From Lachnospiraceae bacterium (GTDB taxonomy: Bacteria; Bacillota; Clostridia; Lachnospirales; Lachnospiraceae): DNA of 64,000 nt. Under the pieces are notes generated by a model, which was given only the letters and a program-made list of their open reading frames with translations, did not search any database and was not told the origin of the DNA. This document shows positions 24,634-33,279 of this stretch, in pieces (position 1 is the stretch's first letter; each line of letters starts with the position of its first letter). A program made the translations under genes and the position numbers. Location of the stretch: the NCBI GenBank assembly GCA_029054245.1, contig JAIDFQ010000062.1:1-64000 (forward strand), written 5' to 3'.

Positions 24634-27600
24634 CGCTCTTTTCCCTGTCCGCCTCATCCACTAAAATACGTTCTTTTCCATTCCAGATGTAGGGCGTAAC
24701 TGCCACGAACTTTGCGTTCTCCGGTCTCTGGAGATAGTAGATTGCCAATCCGGGAACCGTGTCATAATCACCCCACAATACCTGGGAATTAATCATAAAG
24801 TTGAATCTGCATCCCACCATCAGCCTGAACATGTCCCGTATGTTTGTCTCATCCACGCCCGCAAACGCCTCATCCAAAGAGATAAGGCGCGGTGCATCCT
24901 CATTCGCTCCCGCATATTTTGCGACCACTGCTGAAAAAAGAGGTACATACATTGCCATTGCTTTTTCACCGCCGCTGAAAGTGAAGAATACCCTGTCTGT
25001 TAATTCTTTCTTCTTTTCTCCCGTTTTTTGGCATTCCAGCGTAAATTCAAACCATTTACGATAATCCAGCACTTCGCGGATAACCGCATGGAAGGACTGA
25101 ACAGAATTGCTGTCCTCGGAGACCTTTCTCGCCTCTGCTATCTTCGAGCGGAAATGGAGGGACAGCTTCTCCACCTCTTCCTTGCGCATGATTTCCACAT
25201 CCTTTGACAGCAGCTCCACAAGTTCTCTGGTATCTAACTGTTCTTCCTTCAACGCATGCTTCTTTTTCCAATTCAAACTTAATTTCAATCCGCTAGAGGT
25301 ATGCATGGTATCCATCAGCTGATTCATTTTCGCCACCCATCGGTTGCTTGCCTGAATCCTGATTCGGATTTTTTTGCTGACCGTATTCGCAAGAATATCT
25401 TCAAATAATTCCCGGTCTCTGTCGCCAAGCAGCCTTTGAAGTTCTTCCGCGTCTTCCCTCAATTTGGAAATGAGCTCTTTGAAGTGGACATTCACGCCTC
25501 TGTATTTTCCCGTAATGTCAATCCGCCTTACCGATTCCTCAAGTGCGGCAAACTCCTCATTTTCCTCCCCGAACAGGCTCTGCATCGTGAGCTGATAATC
25601 TAAGAGATACCCCCGGTTCTGATGATAAGATGCCTGCAGATTTTCCAAAAGGTCTGTCTGTTTCCTGTTTCCATATTTACCTTCCAGCGCCGCATATATC
25701 TTTTCTGCCTGTTCTTGCGGGTCATCGCTGATGACAAAGGTCCGTTCCACGTAACCGAGCCGGTATTCCGCCTCAAAAGCTTTTTTCAGCAGTTCCGCCT
25801 TTATCCTGACTTTCTGAAATTCGATTTCCTGCTGCTCCAGTTCATGGCAAAGGCGGTCCCCCTCATCTTTCCAATGGGTCATCCCTTTCGCTGCATTTTC
25901 TCTCTCATCCGGCAGAGCCTTAAGACGCTCTAAACATGCATCCAATCGTTCCCTGATCTGTTCATAATCCGTCAGCTTTAGCTGCTCTCTGACCGATTGT
26001 AAGGATGCTTTCTTTTCGCCTGCCTTGCGGAAGGCTTTCCCCAATTCATAGCGTATCCCATCCAAATCATAATCAATTGCCTCTAAATTATCCTTTAATG
26101 TCTGTAAATATTGTATTCCGCTAAGGAAACTCCCATGCTTTACCTGAAGCTCAGACAGGAGCCCTCTGTATTTGGAAAGCGCCTCCAGTGTGCTCTTAAA
26201 CACATCCATGCGGGGCGGAAGATAGCACTTGCTGCAAAGTTCACGGACTTGTATCTCCATTCTGTCCAGTTCATCCCTAAGCTGCTGCAGGTTTACCCTT
26301 AATTCTTCCATCTGACCCTCTAACCGCGTCATTTCATAGCTCCTGTCCGCATATTCCTTTGCCGCAGTCTTTAAATCCGCATCAGAAGGAAAGGCTCTCC
26401 ATTCTTTCTGAAGGACTTCTATTTTTTCTTCAAGCTGCTTTTTCTCTTCGGTGTACATTTCCATCTGCGCCTTCAATCGTGCAGCATTTTCCTCAAGTTC
26501 AGCAATTTTTTCAGCCCGGAACTTTTCCCGCGCCCTGACGCCGATATATCTCGCCTTATAATCATGGGTAATCGTCCCCTCAAGAACGCCGATACGGTAA
26601 TTTCCCCTATCGTCCACCCAGGTGCTGTTTCCTTCTTCCGAAGACACATCCGTCTGCGCGCCGATGGCGGACAAAATATTGGCAACACTTTGATACTTTA
26701 AAATGTCCCCCTCTTCATTATCTACATCCAGAATATCCAACATATTCTGCTTCACGTGCGCCACGTCACTGAAAATGTAACGATCGCATACGCCGGGATC
26801 CATCTCCCTGACCTTTTCCCTGTACTGCGCCGGCACAATTAAAGCATCCAGAATCCCCATAGTATACAATGCCTCTTCCACGCAAGCTGCCTGCTCCTCA
26901 CTCAACCCGGCTCCGAAATCAATTGCTTTATAAAATTGCAAAAAAGGAATGCCTTTTTCTTGCAAAAGCCGCCTGTTCCTTGCCACTGCCTCGCTGCACT
27001 CCGGCTCGGGATCCTTTTTATTCTGCCATTCGGCAAGTTCCCCGCAGGCTTCCTCATACTTTACTGCCTGCTCTTTCTCGTGCTGCTGCGCGGCATACAG
27101 CTTTTGCACCAGTTCCCTCTCTTTTGCAGAAAAAACTTCTTTTCCAAGATCCCTGATTTCCGAATAATCCGTTCCGAACTGATACTGCTCCAGCCGCCGT
27201 GCCACTTTCTGCTTTACTTCATCCGGGAGACGGAGCTGCTCATTTCCCTTCTCCCACAAATAAAACCGCTCGATTGCCTCATCTATGGTTTCTGAAAGAA
27301 GCTTTTCGCACTGCCGGCATTCCCGTTCCTTTTTCCCCTGTCTGTCACGGCATTCGTCCACTTCCTGCAGCTTTCTATCATAACGCTCCTTAAAGTTCTC
27401 CGTCTTCTGAATCGCCTCTCTGCCGCTTTCCACCCTTTTTGTATATTCCGTGAGCAGTTGAATATGCCCCTGAAACGCATACTCTTCTTCCATTTTTCCT
27501 GTCAGTTCCGTCTTCATAAAAGAAAACTCATCAAAAGGAACAATCTCCATCGTTTCTTCCATTTCCGCCAGTTTCTCTTCCATCTCTTCCTTTATCTGCT

Positions 27601-28738
27601 CATTCCGGTTTTGCTGCTCCGTATGCTTTTTCTCAATTTCCCGGTACTTGTCTTTCTTCTCCTGCTCCTGAGCGGATTTCGCCGAAACCTCTTTTTCTGC
27701 CTCCTCCAGCTCCTGCTGCAGAACGATTTCCTGATCTTTTAAACGTGCCGCATCACTGTCTCTTAAGGAATCCCTTTCTTTAGAAAGAACACCCTCTTCC
27801 TGTTTTAAGCTTTCGTAGTGTTTTGTCTCCTCATCTAATAATCTGCCGCATTCTTCTTTCTGCCTGTGAATCTCTTCTGCTTTCTTCTGTAGATTCCTCT
27901 GATCCCGCATTGCCTCACAAAGGCGCTTCGCCTTATTGTGCAGCACAATTTCATTGTAATTATCATAGGTCCGTTCAATCTGCTCCGCCGCACGGACGCT
28001 CTCCTTTAGTGCATCCAGATTGATTTTCAGGTTATCCATGTTTTCTATTGCTTCCGACATTGGACGGAGATCATCCTCTGACAAGGTCTGTAAAGACCGG
28101 CTTAAAATTTCATTGATGACCGTAGGCTTGAAATCCTTGGATAACTTAGGGGTGCGCAGCTGTATCAGAAGTTCAATCATCTCCTGATACTCTTCCATCG
28201 TCTCAAATCCAAATAACAGCCGGTTGACGCATTGGGCATACTCACTCTGGGTTTCCATAACCCGTCCTCCCTCACCAATCCTGTTTCTAAGTTCCTGTCT
28301 GGTCAGGGTGAGTCTGGTCTGCACATCTTTATATAGAAATAAATCTTTTCCGATTCTTCTCCCGTCAGTCACACAAAAATACCATGTGTCCAACTTTTTA
28401 CTTTTCCTGGCACGGATCCCAATACCGATTGTCAGACAGGCATCGCTCTTAAGTTTTCTCAACTCCATATAAAGATAGCCTGTCCTCTCTTCCCGCTCGT
28501 CTCCTTCTTCCAAAAGATAATTTTCCATCTTTCTTGCCCGGGAGCCAAAGGGATCGAGCCGCTCCGGTCTCATATTTCCATCCAGGAGAAGCGGTATAAA
28601 ACTCTGCATGGTTACAGATTTTCCTGAACCGTTGGCGCCTCTAAGCAGCATCCTTCCGTCCAGAAAATCAAATTCCTGTTCATCATAATACCAAAAATCC
28701 AATAGCCCTATCTTATTCAACTGCCATTCTCTATTCAT
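24620..28738 (-). CDS. jetC: Wadjet protein JetC (SMC/SbcC-like ATPase, TIGR02680 family)
   Basis: The motor subunit of a Wadjet complex, related to MukB and MksB, thought to extrude DNA loops and recognise small circular plasmids. The 1372-aa protein has Walker A GANGSGKS at residues 34-41, long heptad-rich coiled coils on both sides of a central hinge-like region (about 560-720), the signature FSGGEKAMAMY, and Walker B ending LISLDEAFAGVD near the C terminus. All ATPase motifs look intact. The start follows the jetB stop by 9 bp. Confidence 0.95.
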   Translation of the reverse strand: MNREWQLNKIGLLDFWYYDEQEFDFLDGRMLLRGANGSGKSVTMQSFIPLLLDGNMRPERLDPFGSRARKMENYLLEEGDEREERTGYLYMELRKLKSDACLTIGIGIRARKSKKLDTWYFCVTDGRRIGKDLFLYKDVQTRLTLTRQELRNRIGEGGRVMETQSEYAQCVNRLLFGFETMEEYQEMIELLIQLRTPKLSKDFKPTVINEILSRSLQTLSEDDLRPMSEAIENMDNLKINLDALKESVRAAEQIERTYDNYNEIVLHNKAKRLCEAMRDQRNLQKKAEEIHRQKEECGRLLDEETKHYESLKQEEGVLSKERDSLRDSDAARLKDQEIVLQQELEEAEKEVSAKSAQEQEKKDKYREIEKKHTEQQNRNEQIKEEMEEKLAEMEETMEIVPFDEFSFMKTELTGKMEEEYAFQGHIQLLTEYTKRVESGREAIQKTENFKERYDRKLQEVDECRDRQGKKERECRQCEKLLSETIDEAIERFYLWEKGNEQLRLPDEVKQKVARRLEQYQFGTDYSEIRDLGKEVFSAKERELVQKLYAAQQHEKEQAVKYEEACGELAEWQNKKDPEPECSEAVARNRRLLQEKGIPFLQFYKAIDFGAGLSEEQAACVEEALYTMGILDALIVPAQYREKVREMDPGVCDRYIFSDVAHVKQNMLDILDVDNEEGDILKYQSVANILSAIGAQTDVSSEEGNSTWVDDRGNYRIGVLEGTITHDYKARYIGVRAREKFRAEKIAELEENAARLKAQMEMYTEEKKQLEEKIEVLQKEWRAFPSDADLKTAAKEYADRSYEMTRLEGQMEELRVNLQQLRDELDRMEIQVRELCSKCYLPPRMDVFKSTLEALSKYRGLLSELQVKHGSFLSGIQYLQTLKDNLEAIDYDLDGIRYELGKAFRKAGEKKASLQSVREQLKLTDYEQIRERLDACLERLKALPDERENAAKGMTHWKDEGDRLCHELEQQEIEFQKVRIKAELLKKAFEAEYRLGYVERTFVISDDPQEQAEKIYAALEGKYGNRKQTDLLENLQASYHQNRGYLLDYQLTMQSLFGEENEEFAALEESVRRIDITGKYRGVNVHFKELISKLREDAEELQRLLGDRDRELFEDILANTVSKKIRIRIQASNRWVAKMNQLMDTMHTSSGLKLSLNWKKKHALKEEQLDTRELVELLSKDVEIMRKEEVEKLSLHFRSKIAEARKVSEDSNSVQSFHAVIREVLDYRKWFEFTLECQKTGEKKKELTDRVFFTFSGGEKAMAMYVPLFSAVVAKYAGANEDAPRLISLDEAFAGVDETNIRDMFRLMVGCRFNFMINSQVLWGDYDTVPGLAIYYLQRPENAKFVAVTPYIWNGKERILVDEADREKSDGQT

Positions 28739-28747
28739 CCTAAACCT

Positions 28748-29887
28748 CTATTCCTGCTGTATGTCATTCCCATTAAAATCAACCGGATATCTCCCGATCA
28801 CTCTGCCGAGAGCAGGTCGTATCAGCACATCCTCCCGCTGCTTTTCCACCAGTTCCATATTGATCAGACTGGCGGATATTTCACGATAAAACTCTTCCGT
28901 CACCATTTCTCTGTAAGTTTTTGTAAATCCGCTGCCAAACCGCTTTTTACACTCTTCCATCAGACTGCGGAACTCCTCTCCCGAAATTTTAATATTCTCG
29001 CCGTCCTTCAATTCATATCTCCCTGTCTCCACCTTCTCCCGGATTAATTGCCCAACCAGAAGTACGATATCTGATAAGGTATTTTCCTCCGGCAGAAAAC
29101 GCCCTAATTTGCATTCTTCTCCCAGAATCAAAAAGGCACAGCTCCGGTACACCTGCAATTCACAGGGAAATAGTTCTTCCAGTTCCCCTTGTATCGTGTT
29201 CCGGTAATTCCTCACATAAGCAAAGTCCTCCGCATTCTCTTCCGACACATACATCCCTAAGGACATTAAAAGACTTCTGTAAACACGCTGCCTTCTCACG
29301 ATTCCACGGTCCTCGTCCACGCCGATCCATTCTGCCTTCTGGAAATCAGAGTAGTCTGTATAATCCATAATGTCCTGGGTAAAATTTCTCATAAAATAGC
29401 GGGAAGCTCCAGTATTTTCATATAGAACTTCACTGCTGTCATTTTTTGCAAATCCCTCTTCACTGCCATCGTTCACATCTAAAATTCCTTCCGCCACACA
29501 GAACTTCAGCACTTTGATCAGATGTCTTCTATAATGATATACTGTCCAATCAATCTGTTCGCTTTTATACTGCCCCTGCACATACTCCGTAAGGCCAGAC
29601 AACACAAACTGCTCCTGTGCCTCCTTATCCTCCAGAAACATGAGGATCAGGCAAAAAAAAGCATATTCAATAGGAGCGGTGAATTCCTGAATTCCCATCC
29701 ATCGTTCCGCTCTCGCCGGCAGCTTTTCCACTTTCACCAAATAAGCATTCACGATGATCTGATACCCCAGTTTTTCTGTGAGGAACTTTTTCCATCCGCC
29801 CACCTCGTCTCTCATTTGATAGTATAGTTCCCGATCCCTGGATTTCAAAATCCACCGCCTGCCCAACAATATATCCAGTGCGTTCAT
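28748..29887 (-). CDS. jetB: Wadjet protein JetB (TIGR02678 family, KITE-like subunit)
   Basis: A 379-aa protein of the DUF2398/TIGR02678 family that pairs with the kleisin-like JetA and JetC. Visible features are LLGRRWILKSRDRELYYQMR at the N terminus, winged-helix-like segments, and FTKTYREMVTEEFYREISA. It plays the same part as MksE. It begins 2 bp after the jetA stop. Intact; no catalytic motif is expected. Confidence 0.88.
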   Translation of the reverse strand: MNALDILLGRRWILKSRDRELYYQMRDEVGGWKKFLTEKLGYQIIVNAYLVKVEKLPARAERWMGIQEFTAPIEYAFFCLILMFLEDKEAQEQFVLSGLTEYVQGQYKSEQIDWTVYHYRRHLIKVLKFCVAEGILDVNDGSEEGFAKNDSSEVLYENTGASRYFMRNFTQDIMDYTDYSDFQKAEWIGVDEDRGIVRRQRVYRSLLMSLGMYVSEENAEDFAYVRNYRNTIQGELEELFPCELQVYRSCAFLILGEECKLGRFLPEENTLSDIVLLVGQLIREKVETGRYELKDGENIKISGEEFRSLMEECKKRFGSGFTKTYREMVTEEFYREISASLINMELVEKQREDVLIRPALGRVIGRYPVDFNGNDIQQE

Positions 29888-29889
29888 CC

Positions 29890-31398
29890 TTATTTTTCTC
29901 TTTCCTTTCTGAAATCCGGTTGCTGCTCAAAAATAATACTGTATGCCGGCATACGGAACGTCCCGTCTGTACAGTCCAGGGTACAGGTTTTTCCCGGCTG
30001 TTCCAATGCAATACGATATACCCTTCCATCTTCCGTCTTCGCCCGCTGTGACTTACTTTCCAAGCCCTTAGAAAGCCAGCTAAGAAATACATCCCGTACC
30101 TGAGGCGAAATTACCGGAAGCTCTGAAAATTCTAATCGTCCGTCTTTGATATAACTTTCCAACAGTTCCCGTTCCCTTGCCAGTCTTTCCACCATGGCAC
30201 GCCTTACCGCTTCTTTTTCCGCAGTCCTGTCTATCACACCGCTGCGTTTGGTCTTTTCCCTGTAATTCCGAATACGCGGCGTAACCGTAATCTCCTGCGG
30301 TTTTTCATCGTAAACTCCGCTGTTGATGCTTTCCGTTTCCCTTGCGAAATCACCTTTAAAGTGAATCGGTTTCTCTATCCCGAAGACAACAGATGACAGC
30401 TTATGCGCCTCCTCAATATCCTTGCAGCGCGCAAACATCTCCGCCAGCTTTCTATACTCTTCCCTGCGGTTCGCCCCGCTGTTGACCTGCTCGCTGAGCC
30501 GCGTCGCATAGCGGGTAATCTTGCGGATGATTTCATTGGTCGTATCAAACACTTTAATTGCCTCTGAATCTATCCCATTTATTCCCACAAACCAATTGTG
30601 TATATTTTCAAGCCGCCCCGCCATCCGCTCATAAATCTGCTGCTCATCCCTTTCCATTTCGATTCTCGGAATCGACATCTCATAAGTTGTCACCTCTTCT
30701 AAGATGTATTTTTCCGTTTCCGGCTTCACCTTCTTTAGCGACTGTTCAATCGCAGTGACGTTCATCTGCAGACTTTTAACAAAAGACCGGAGATACTCGA
30801 TTAATCTGTCCTTAAAAATCAAAAACTCCTTGGTCTTCATCATTTCTTCCGCCTTCACGCTGTTCAGCTCTCTCATGTAATCCTGATAATTCTGATTTAG
30901 ACGAATAAAATCATTGTTGAGATCATTCCACCATCCATAAATCTTTTCCGTATCTTCCTCCGCCATGTCTTCCATTTTCGTCAAGGCAATCCGAATCCGT
31001 TCAAGCAACGTCGGCTCAAGCGAGGAACCTTCAATAAATAAGTTCTCCAGCCGTATCACCATTCGCTCAATCTCAACAGCCGTTTCCGTAAGCTGATAAC
31101 GGAATTTCTTGTTCTTAAACTCTTCAATGGAAGTAACTCTTCTTGTGTCCTGAATGGTTGCAAGGTTTCCCCACTCTTTCAAGGCTGCCAGATCCTGCTG
31201 GCACTGCTCCATGGTGTAGGAAGCAAAATACGGGTCTTGCGTTAATTCATCATACACCTCTTCCTGATACATCCAGTATTTTAATTTTTCATAATTAAAA
31301 TAAAATAACCGGATAATGGAGCGATATCTGCCTGTATTTTCTACATTGAGATATTTCGCCTCCATAACCGGTTTTACCAGCTTTTCATGTATTTTCAT
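29890..31398 (-). CDS. jetA: Wadjet protein JetA (TIGR02677 family, kleisin-like subunit)
   Basis: First gene of the operon, 502 aa, matching the DUF2397/TIGR02677 family: YLNVENTGRYRSIIRLFYFNYEKL at the start, helical middle with KIYGWWNDLNNDFIRLNQNY, and a Lys/Arg-rich linker before the C-terminal winged-helix-like end. By analogy with MksF it closes the SMC ring. The DUF2397-DUF2398-SMC-DUF2399 order corresponds, as I recall, to type II Wadjet. An own promoter lies upstream, back to back with a toxin-antitoxin promoter. Confidence 0.88.
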   Translation of the reverse strand: MKIHEKLVKPVMEAKYLNVENTGRYRSIIRLFYFNYEKLKYWMYQEEVYDELTQDPYFASYTMEQCQQDLAALKEWGNLATIQDTRRVTSIEEFKNKKFRYQLTETAVEIERMVIRLENLFIEGSSLEPTLLERIRIALTKMEDMAEEDTEKIYGWWNDLNNDFIRLNQNYQDYMRELNSVKAEEMMKTKEFLIFKDRLIEYLRSFVKSLQMNVTAIEQSLKKVKPETEKYILEEVTTYEMSIPRIEMERDEQQIYERMAGRLENIHNWFVGINGIDSEAIKVFDTTNEIIRKITRYATRLSEQVNSGANRREEYRKLAEMFARCKDIEEAHKLSSVVFGIEKPIHFKGDFARETESINSGVYDEKPQEITVTPRIRNYREKTKRSGVIDRTAEKEAVRRAMVERLARERELLESYIKDGRLEFSELPVISPQVRDVFLSWLSKGLESKSQRAKTEDGRVYRIALEQPGKTCTLDCTDGTFRMPAYSIIFEQQPDFRKEREK

Positions 31399-31472
31399 TT
31401 ATTATCGGTCCTCCGGATATATCTGTTCATACTGTATGAATCTGCTTTTCCGCCCTGCATCCACTGTTTTTG

Positions 31473-31501
31473 ATTATAAGTAATATGAAATTTAAAAGCA
31501 A
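31473..31501 (-). promoter_or_regulatory. Promoter of the jetABCD operon
   Basis: On the minus strand TTGCTT, 17 bp, perfect TATAAT, about 75 bp upstream of jetA, which has a CGGAGG site. The -35 box is weak. Confidence 0.55.
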
Positions 31502-31560
31502 TCCTTTACCAATGTATTTTTTCAGTTTCAACCATTTTTTTCTTATTCTTTGAATTTCCC

Positions 31561-31588
31561 TTGAAAAATTGCTAATAAATAGTATAAT
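31561..31588 (+). promoter_or_regulatory. Promoter of the Phd/PIN toxin-antitoxin pair
   Basis: TTGAAA, 16 bp, TATAAT, followed 16 bp later by AAAGGAGG and the ATG at 31620. Confidence 0.7.
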
Positions 31589-31619
31589 AAAATTAGCTAA
31601 ATTAAAAGGAGGACATTTC

Positions 31620-31862
31620 ATGATCGGTGCAACTGCAACAGCAACAGAAATGCAAAACAATTTTGGGAAATACCTCAATATGGTCATAAACGGCGATGAA
31701 GTCATCGTAACCAAAAATGGAAAAGAAATCGGAAGGTTTATCCCAAAAGATACCGCAGTTTCCTATCTTACCGACTCCCTTACCGGAATCCTTAAAGGAA
31801 ACTATGATCTGGAACAGGAAAAAGACGCAAAATTAAGGGAAAAATATGAGATTGTTGATTGA
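31620..31862 (+). CDS. Type II antitoxin, Phd/YefM family
   Basis: An 80-aa protein. The N-terminal part, TATEMQNNFGKYLNMVINGDEVIVTKNGKEIGRFIP, is the Phd/YefM DNA-binding fold, and the acidic, lysine-rich C terminus would cover the toxin. It should repress its own promoter together with the toxin. The ATG at 31620 is set by a perfect AAAGGAGG site; an in-frame codon upstream at 31569 lies in the promoter. The toxin start overlaps its end by 17 bp. Confidence 0.9.
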   Translation: MIGATATATEMQNNFGKYLNMVINGDEVIVTKNGKEIGRFIPKDTAVSYLTDSLTGILKGNYDLEQEKDAKLREKYEIVD

Positions 31863-32253
31863 TGCCAATATTTTATTAGATGTGTTACAAAAGAGGGAGC
31901 CGCATTTCCACGATTCATCATTGATATGGAAATTATGTGAAACCAACTCCGCAGAAGGTTATATCTCATCTCTTACAATTGCCAATATTATCTATGTGAT
32001 GAGAAAAGAACTGGATCCTGATAAAATCGAAAGTGTTCTGCGCCAGTTAAAACTGATATTTCAATTAACTGATTTGAGTGTATCGGACATTACAAGAGCC
32101 GCCGAAATGAAATGGGATGATTTCGAAGATGCCGTACAAAGTACAATTGCAGAGCGAATTCATGCCGACTGCATCATCACAAGAAACATCCGGGATTTCA
32201 GGGCAGGCAGGACCGTTGCCTTTACACCGGCAGAATACCTGGCAAGAATATAA
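31846..32253 (+). CDS. PIN-domain toxin (VapC-like RNase)
   Basis: The 135-aa protein carries the acidic residues of the PIN fold: D6 in LIDANILLDVL, a mid-region Glu in YVMRKELD, the Asp/Glu group in WDDFEDAVQ, and ITRNIRDF near the C terminus. VapC-type toxins cleave tRNA or rRNA. The overlap with the antitoxin gene gives translational coupling. The target is unknown. It is the right-hand end of the defence island. Confidence 0.9.
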   Translation: MRLLIDANILLDVLQKREPHFHDSSLIWKLCETNSAEGYISSLTIANIIYVMRKELDPDKIESVLRQLKLIFQLTDLSVSDITRAAEMKWDDFEDAVQSTIAERIHADCIITRNIRDFRAGRTVAFTPAEYLARI

Positions 32254-32316
32254 TCCCAATAACGGCTGTTTGCATTACCATATAACAGCCCCGCTCGCTG
32301 TTCGCCGGAATAAAAC

Positions 32317-32357
32317 TTCACACCATCAAAAGATTATGGTAAAATTTAATACCATAA
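32317..32357 (+). promoter_or_regulatory. Promoter with a dyad operator overlapping the -10 box
   Basis: TTCACA, 17 bp, TAAAAT (32340-32345). A perfect 8-bp inverted repeat, TTATGGTA and TACCATAA, separated by 8 bp, spans 32334-32357 and so covers the -10 box and start site. This layout is typical of a repressor site. It lies just before the GGAGG of the membrane protein gene. Confidence 0.6.
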
Positions 32358-32370
32358 CCGGAGGAACAAC

Positions 32371-32811
32371 ATGATCGATGCATTCAAACCCTTTTTCATT
32401 TATTGGACCATACTTATACTGGGATGTATATTATTTTTCCTCTGTCCTCTTGTGCTCTTTCTTTTCTTCCCATTACTGATCATAATCATACCCACATGGG
32501 CTGTTATCGTTTACCTTATAGGCAATTCTGTACAGCAAAGAAGCGACCTAAAAGGAATCGGAAAAAGAATCACCGCATCCCTTTTATGCTCATTTTTACC
32601 CACAATAATTCTTCCCATCGGCTTCCTCCTGGAAGACGTTATAAAATGGGGAACGCTTCATTTCAAATACTTTACCGACCCATCTCTTTGGATCACATTC
32701 GCCATACACCTTTTCATCTTTTTCATAGGTATGCAGACAGCACATCTTATGACCAAAACAGACCATAACAAAAACACTGCAACTGAAGACAACCGTTCAG
32801 CACTGCCCTAG
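32371..32811 (+). CDS. Small membrane protein of unknown function
   Basis: The 146-aa protein has four hydrophobic segments (about 8-30, 33-50, 68-88, 103-122) and a short polar C-terminal tail. The family is not recognised. The start has GGAGG 7 nt upstream. It stands alone between the toxin gene and a long palindromic element, with its own promoter and a candidate operator, so it is probably expressed under control of an unlinked repressor. Confidence 0.7.
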   Translation: MIDAFKPFFIYWTILILGCILFFLCPLVLFLFFPLLIIIIPTWAVIVYLIGNSVQQRSDLKGIGKRITASLLCSFLPTIILPIGFLLEDVIKWGTLHFKYFTDPSLWITFAIHLFIFFIGMQTAHLMTKTDHNKNTATEDNRSALP

Positions 32812-32875
32812 AAAACAGCGCACACCATAAGAGCAGTCACTCCATGATATTTCAGGTCGAACGAATCGGAGTCAT

Positions 32876-33267
32876 AGGAATCCGTGCCAATGTCAGTCAG
32901 TTAAGGGGTAGCGTCGGCAGGGCAGCAGTACCGTATGGATGGAGAACAGACCGGGCACAGGGGTCGGCATATGGTATCGTTTCAAGTCTCTGCGAAAAAT
33001 CGGCAATTTCACTTACAGAATGGTGAAACACCAGGGGAATCCGGCATGGATGCCGGATTAAGAGCCATGCGGCACGGATGCCGCACGGCTCTGTCCTCGT
33101 ACGGTTTAAAACATTTATGCCCATTCTGTTAGTGAAATCCGATTCTTGAGATGAGACTTGAAACGATACCATATGCCGACCCCTGTGCCCGGTCTGCTCT
33201 CCATCCATACAGCACTGTTGCCCTGCCGGCGCCACCCCTTAACTGACTGACACTGGCACGGATTCCT
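32876..33267. repeat. Long palindromic element, copy 1 (392 bp)
   Basis: Left and right arms of about 100 bp (from 32876 and ending at 33267) are near-perfect reverse complements. Inside them is a 194-bp core (32975-33168) whose own ends pair (TATCGTTTCAAG with CTTGAAACGATA). At its tip are two hairpins: TCCGGCAT with ATGCCGGA (33038-33059) and AGAGCC..GGCTCT with an inner GCGGCA stem (33061-33092). A second copy with the same core lies at 56675-57028. It ends 13 bp from the stop of the gene at 33280 and separates two convergent genes, so it can also act as a terminator. Confidence 0.92.
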
Positions 33268-33279
33268 CCAGTTGCACCA

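Noticed and set aside
32844-33235. Short ORFs on both strands inside the palindromic element
   Set aside because: Because the element is self-complementary, the frames mirror each other; they lack ribosome binding sites and family resemblance.
32876-33267. Retron or classic insertion sequence
   Set aside because: No reverse transcriptase or transposase is nearby, the sequence is noncoding, and no target-site duplication was found by eye.
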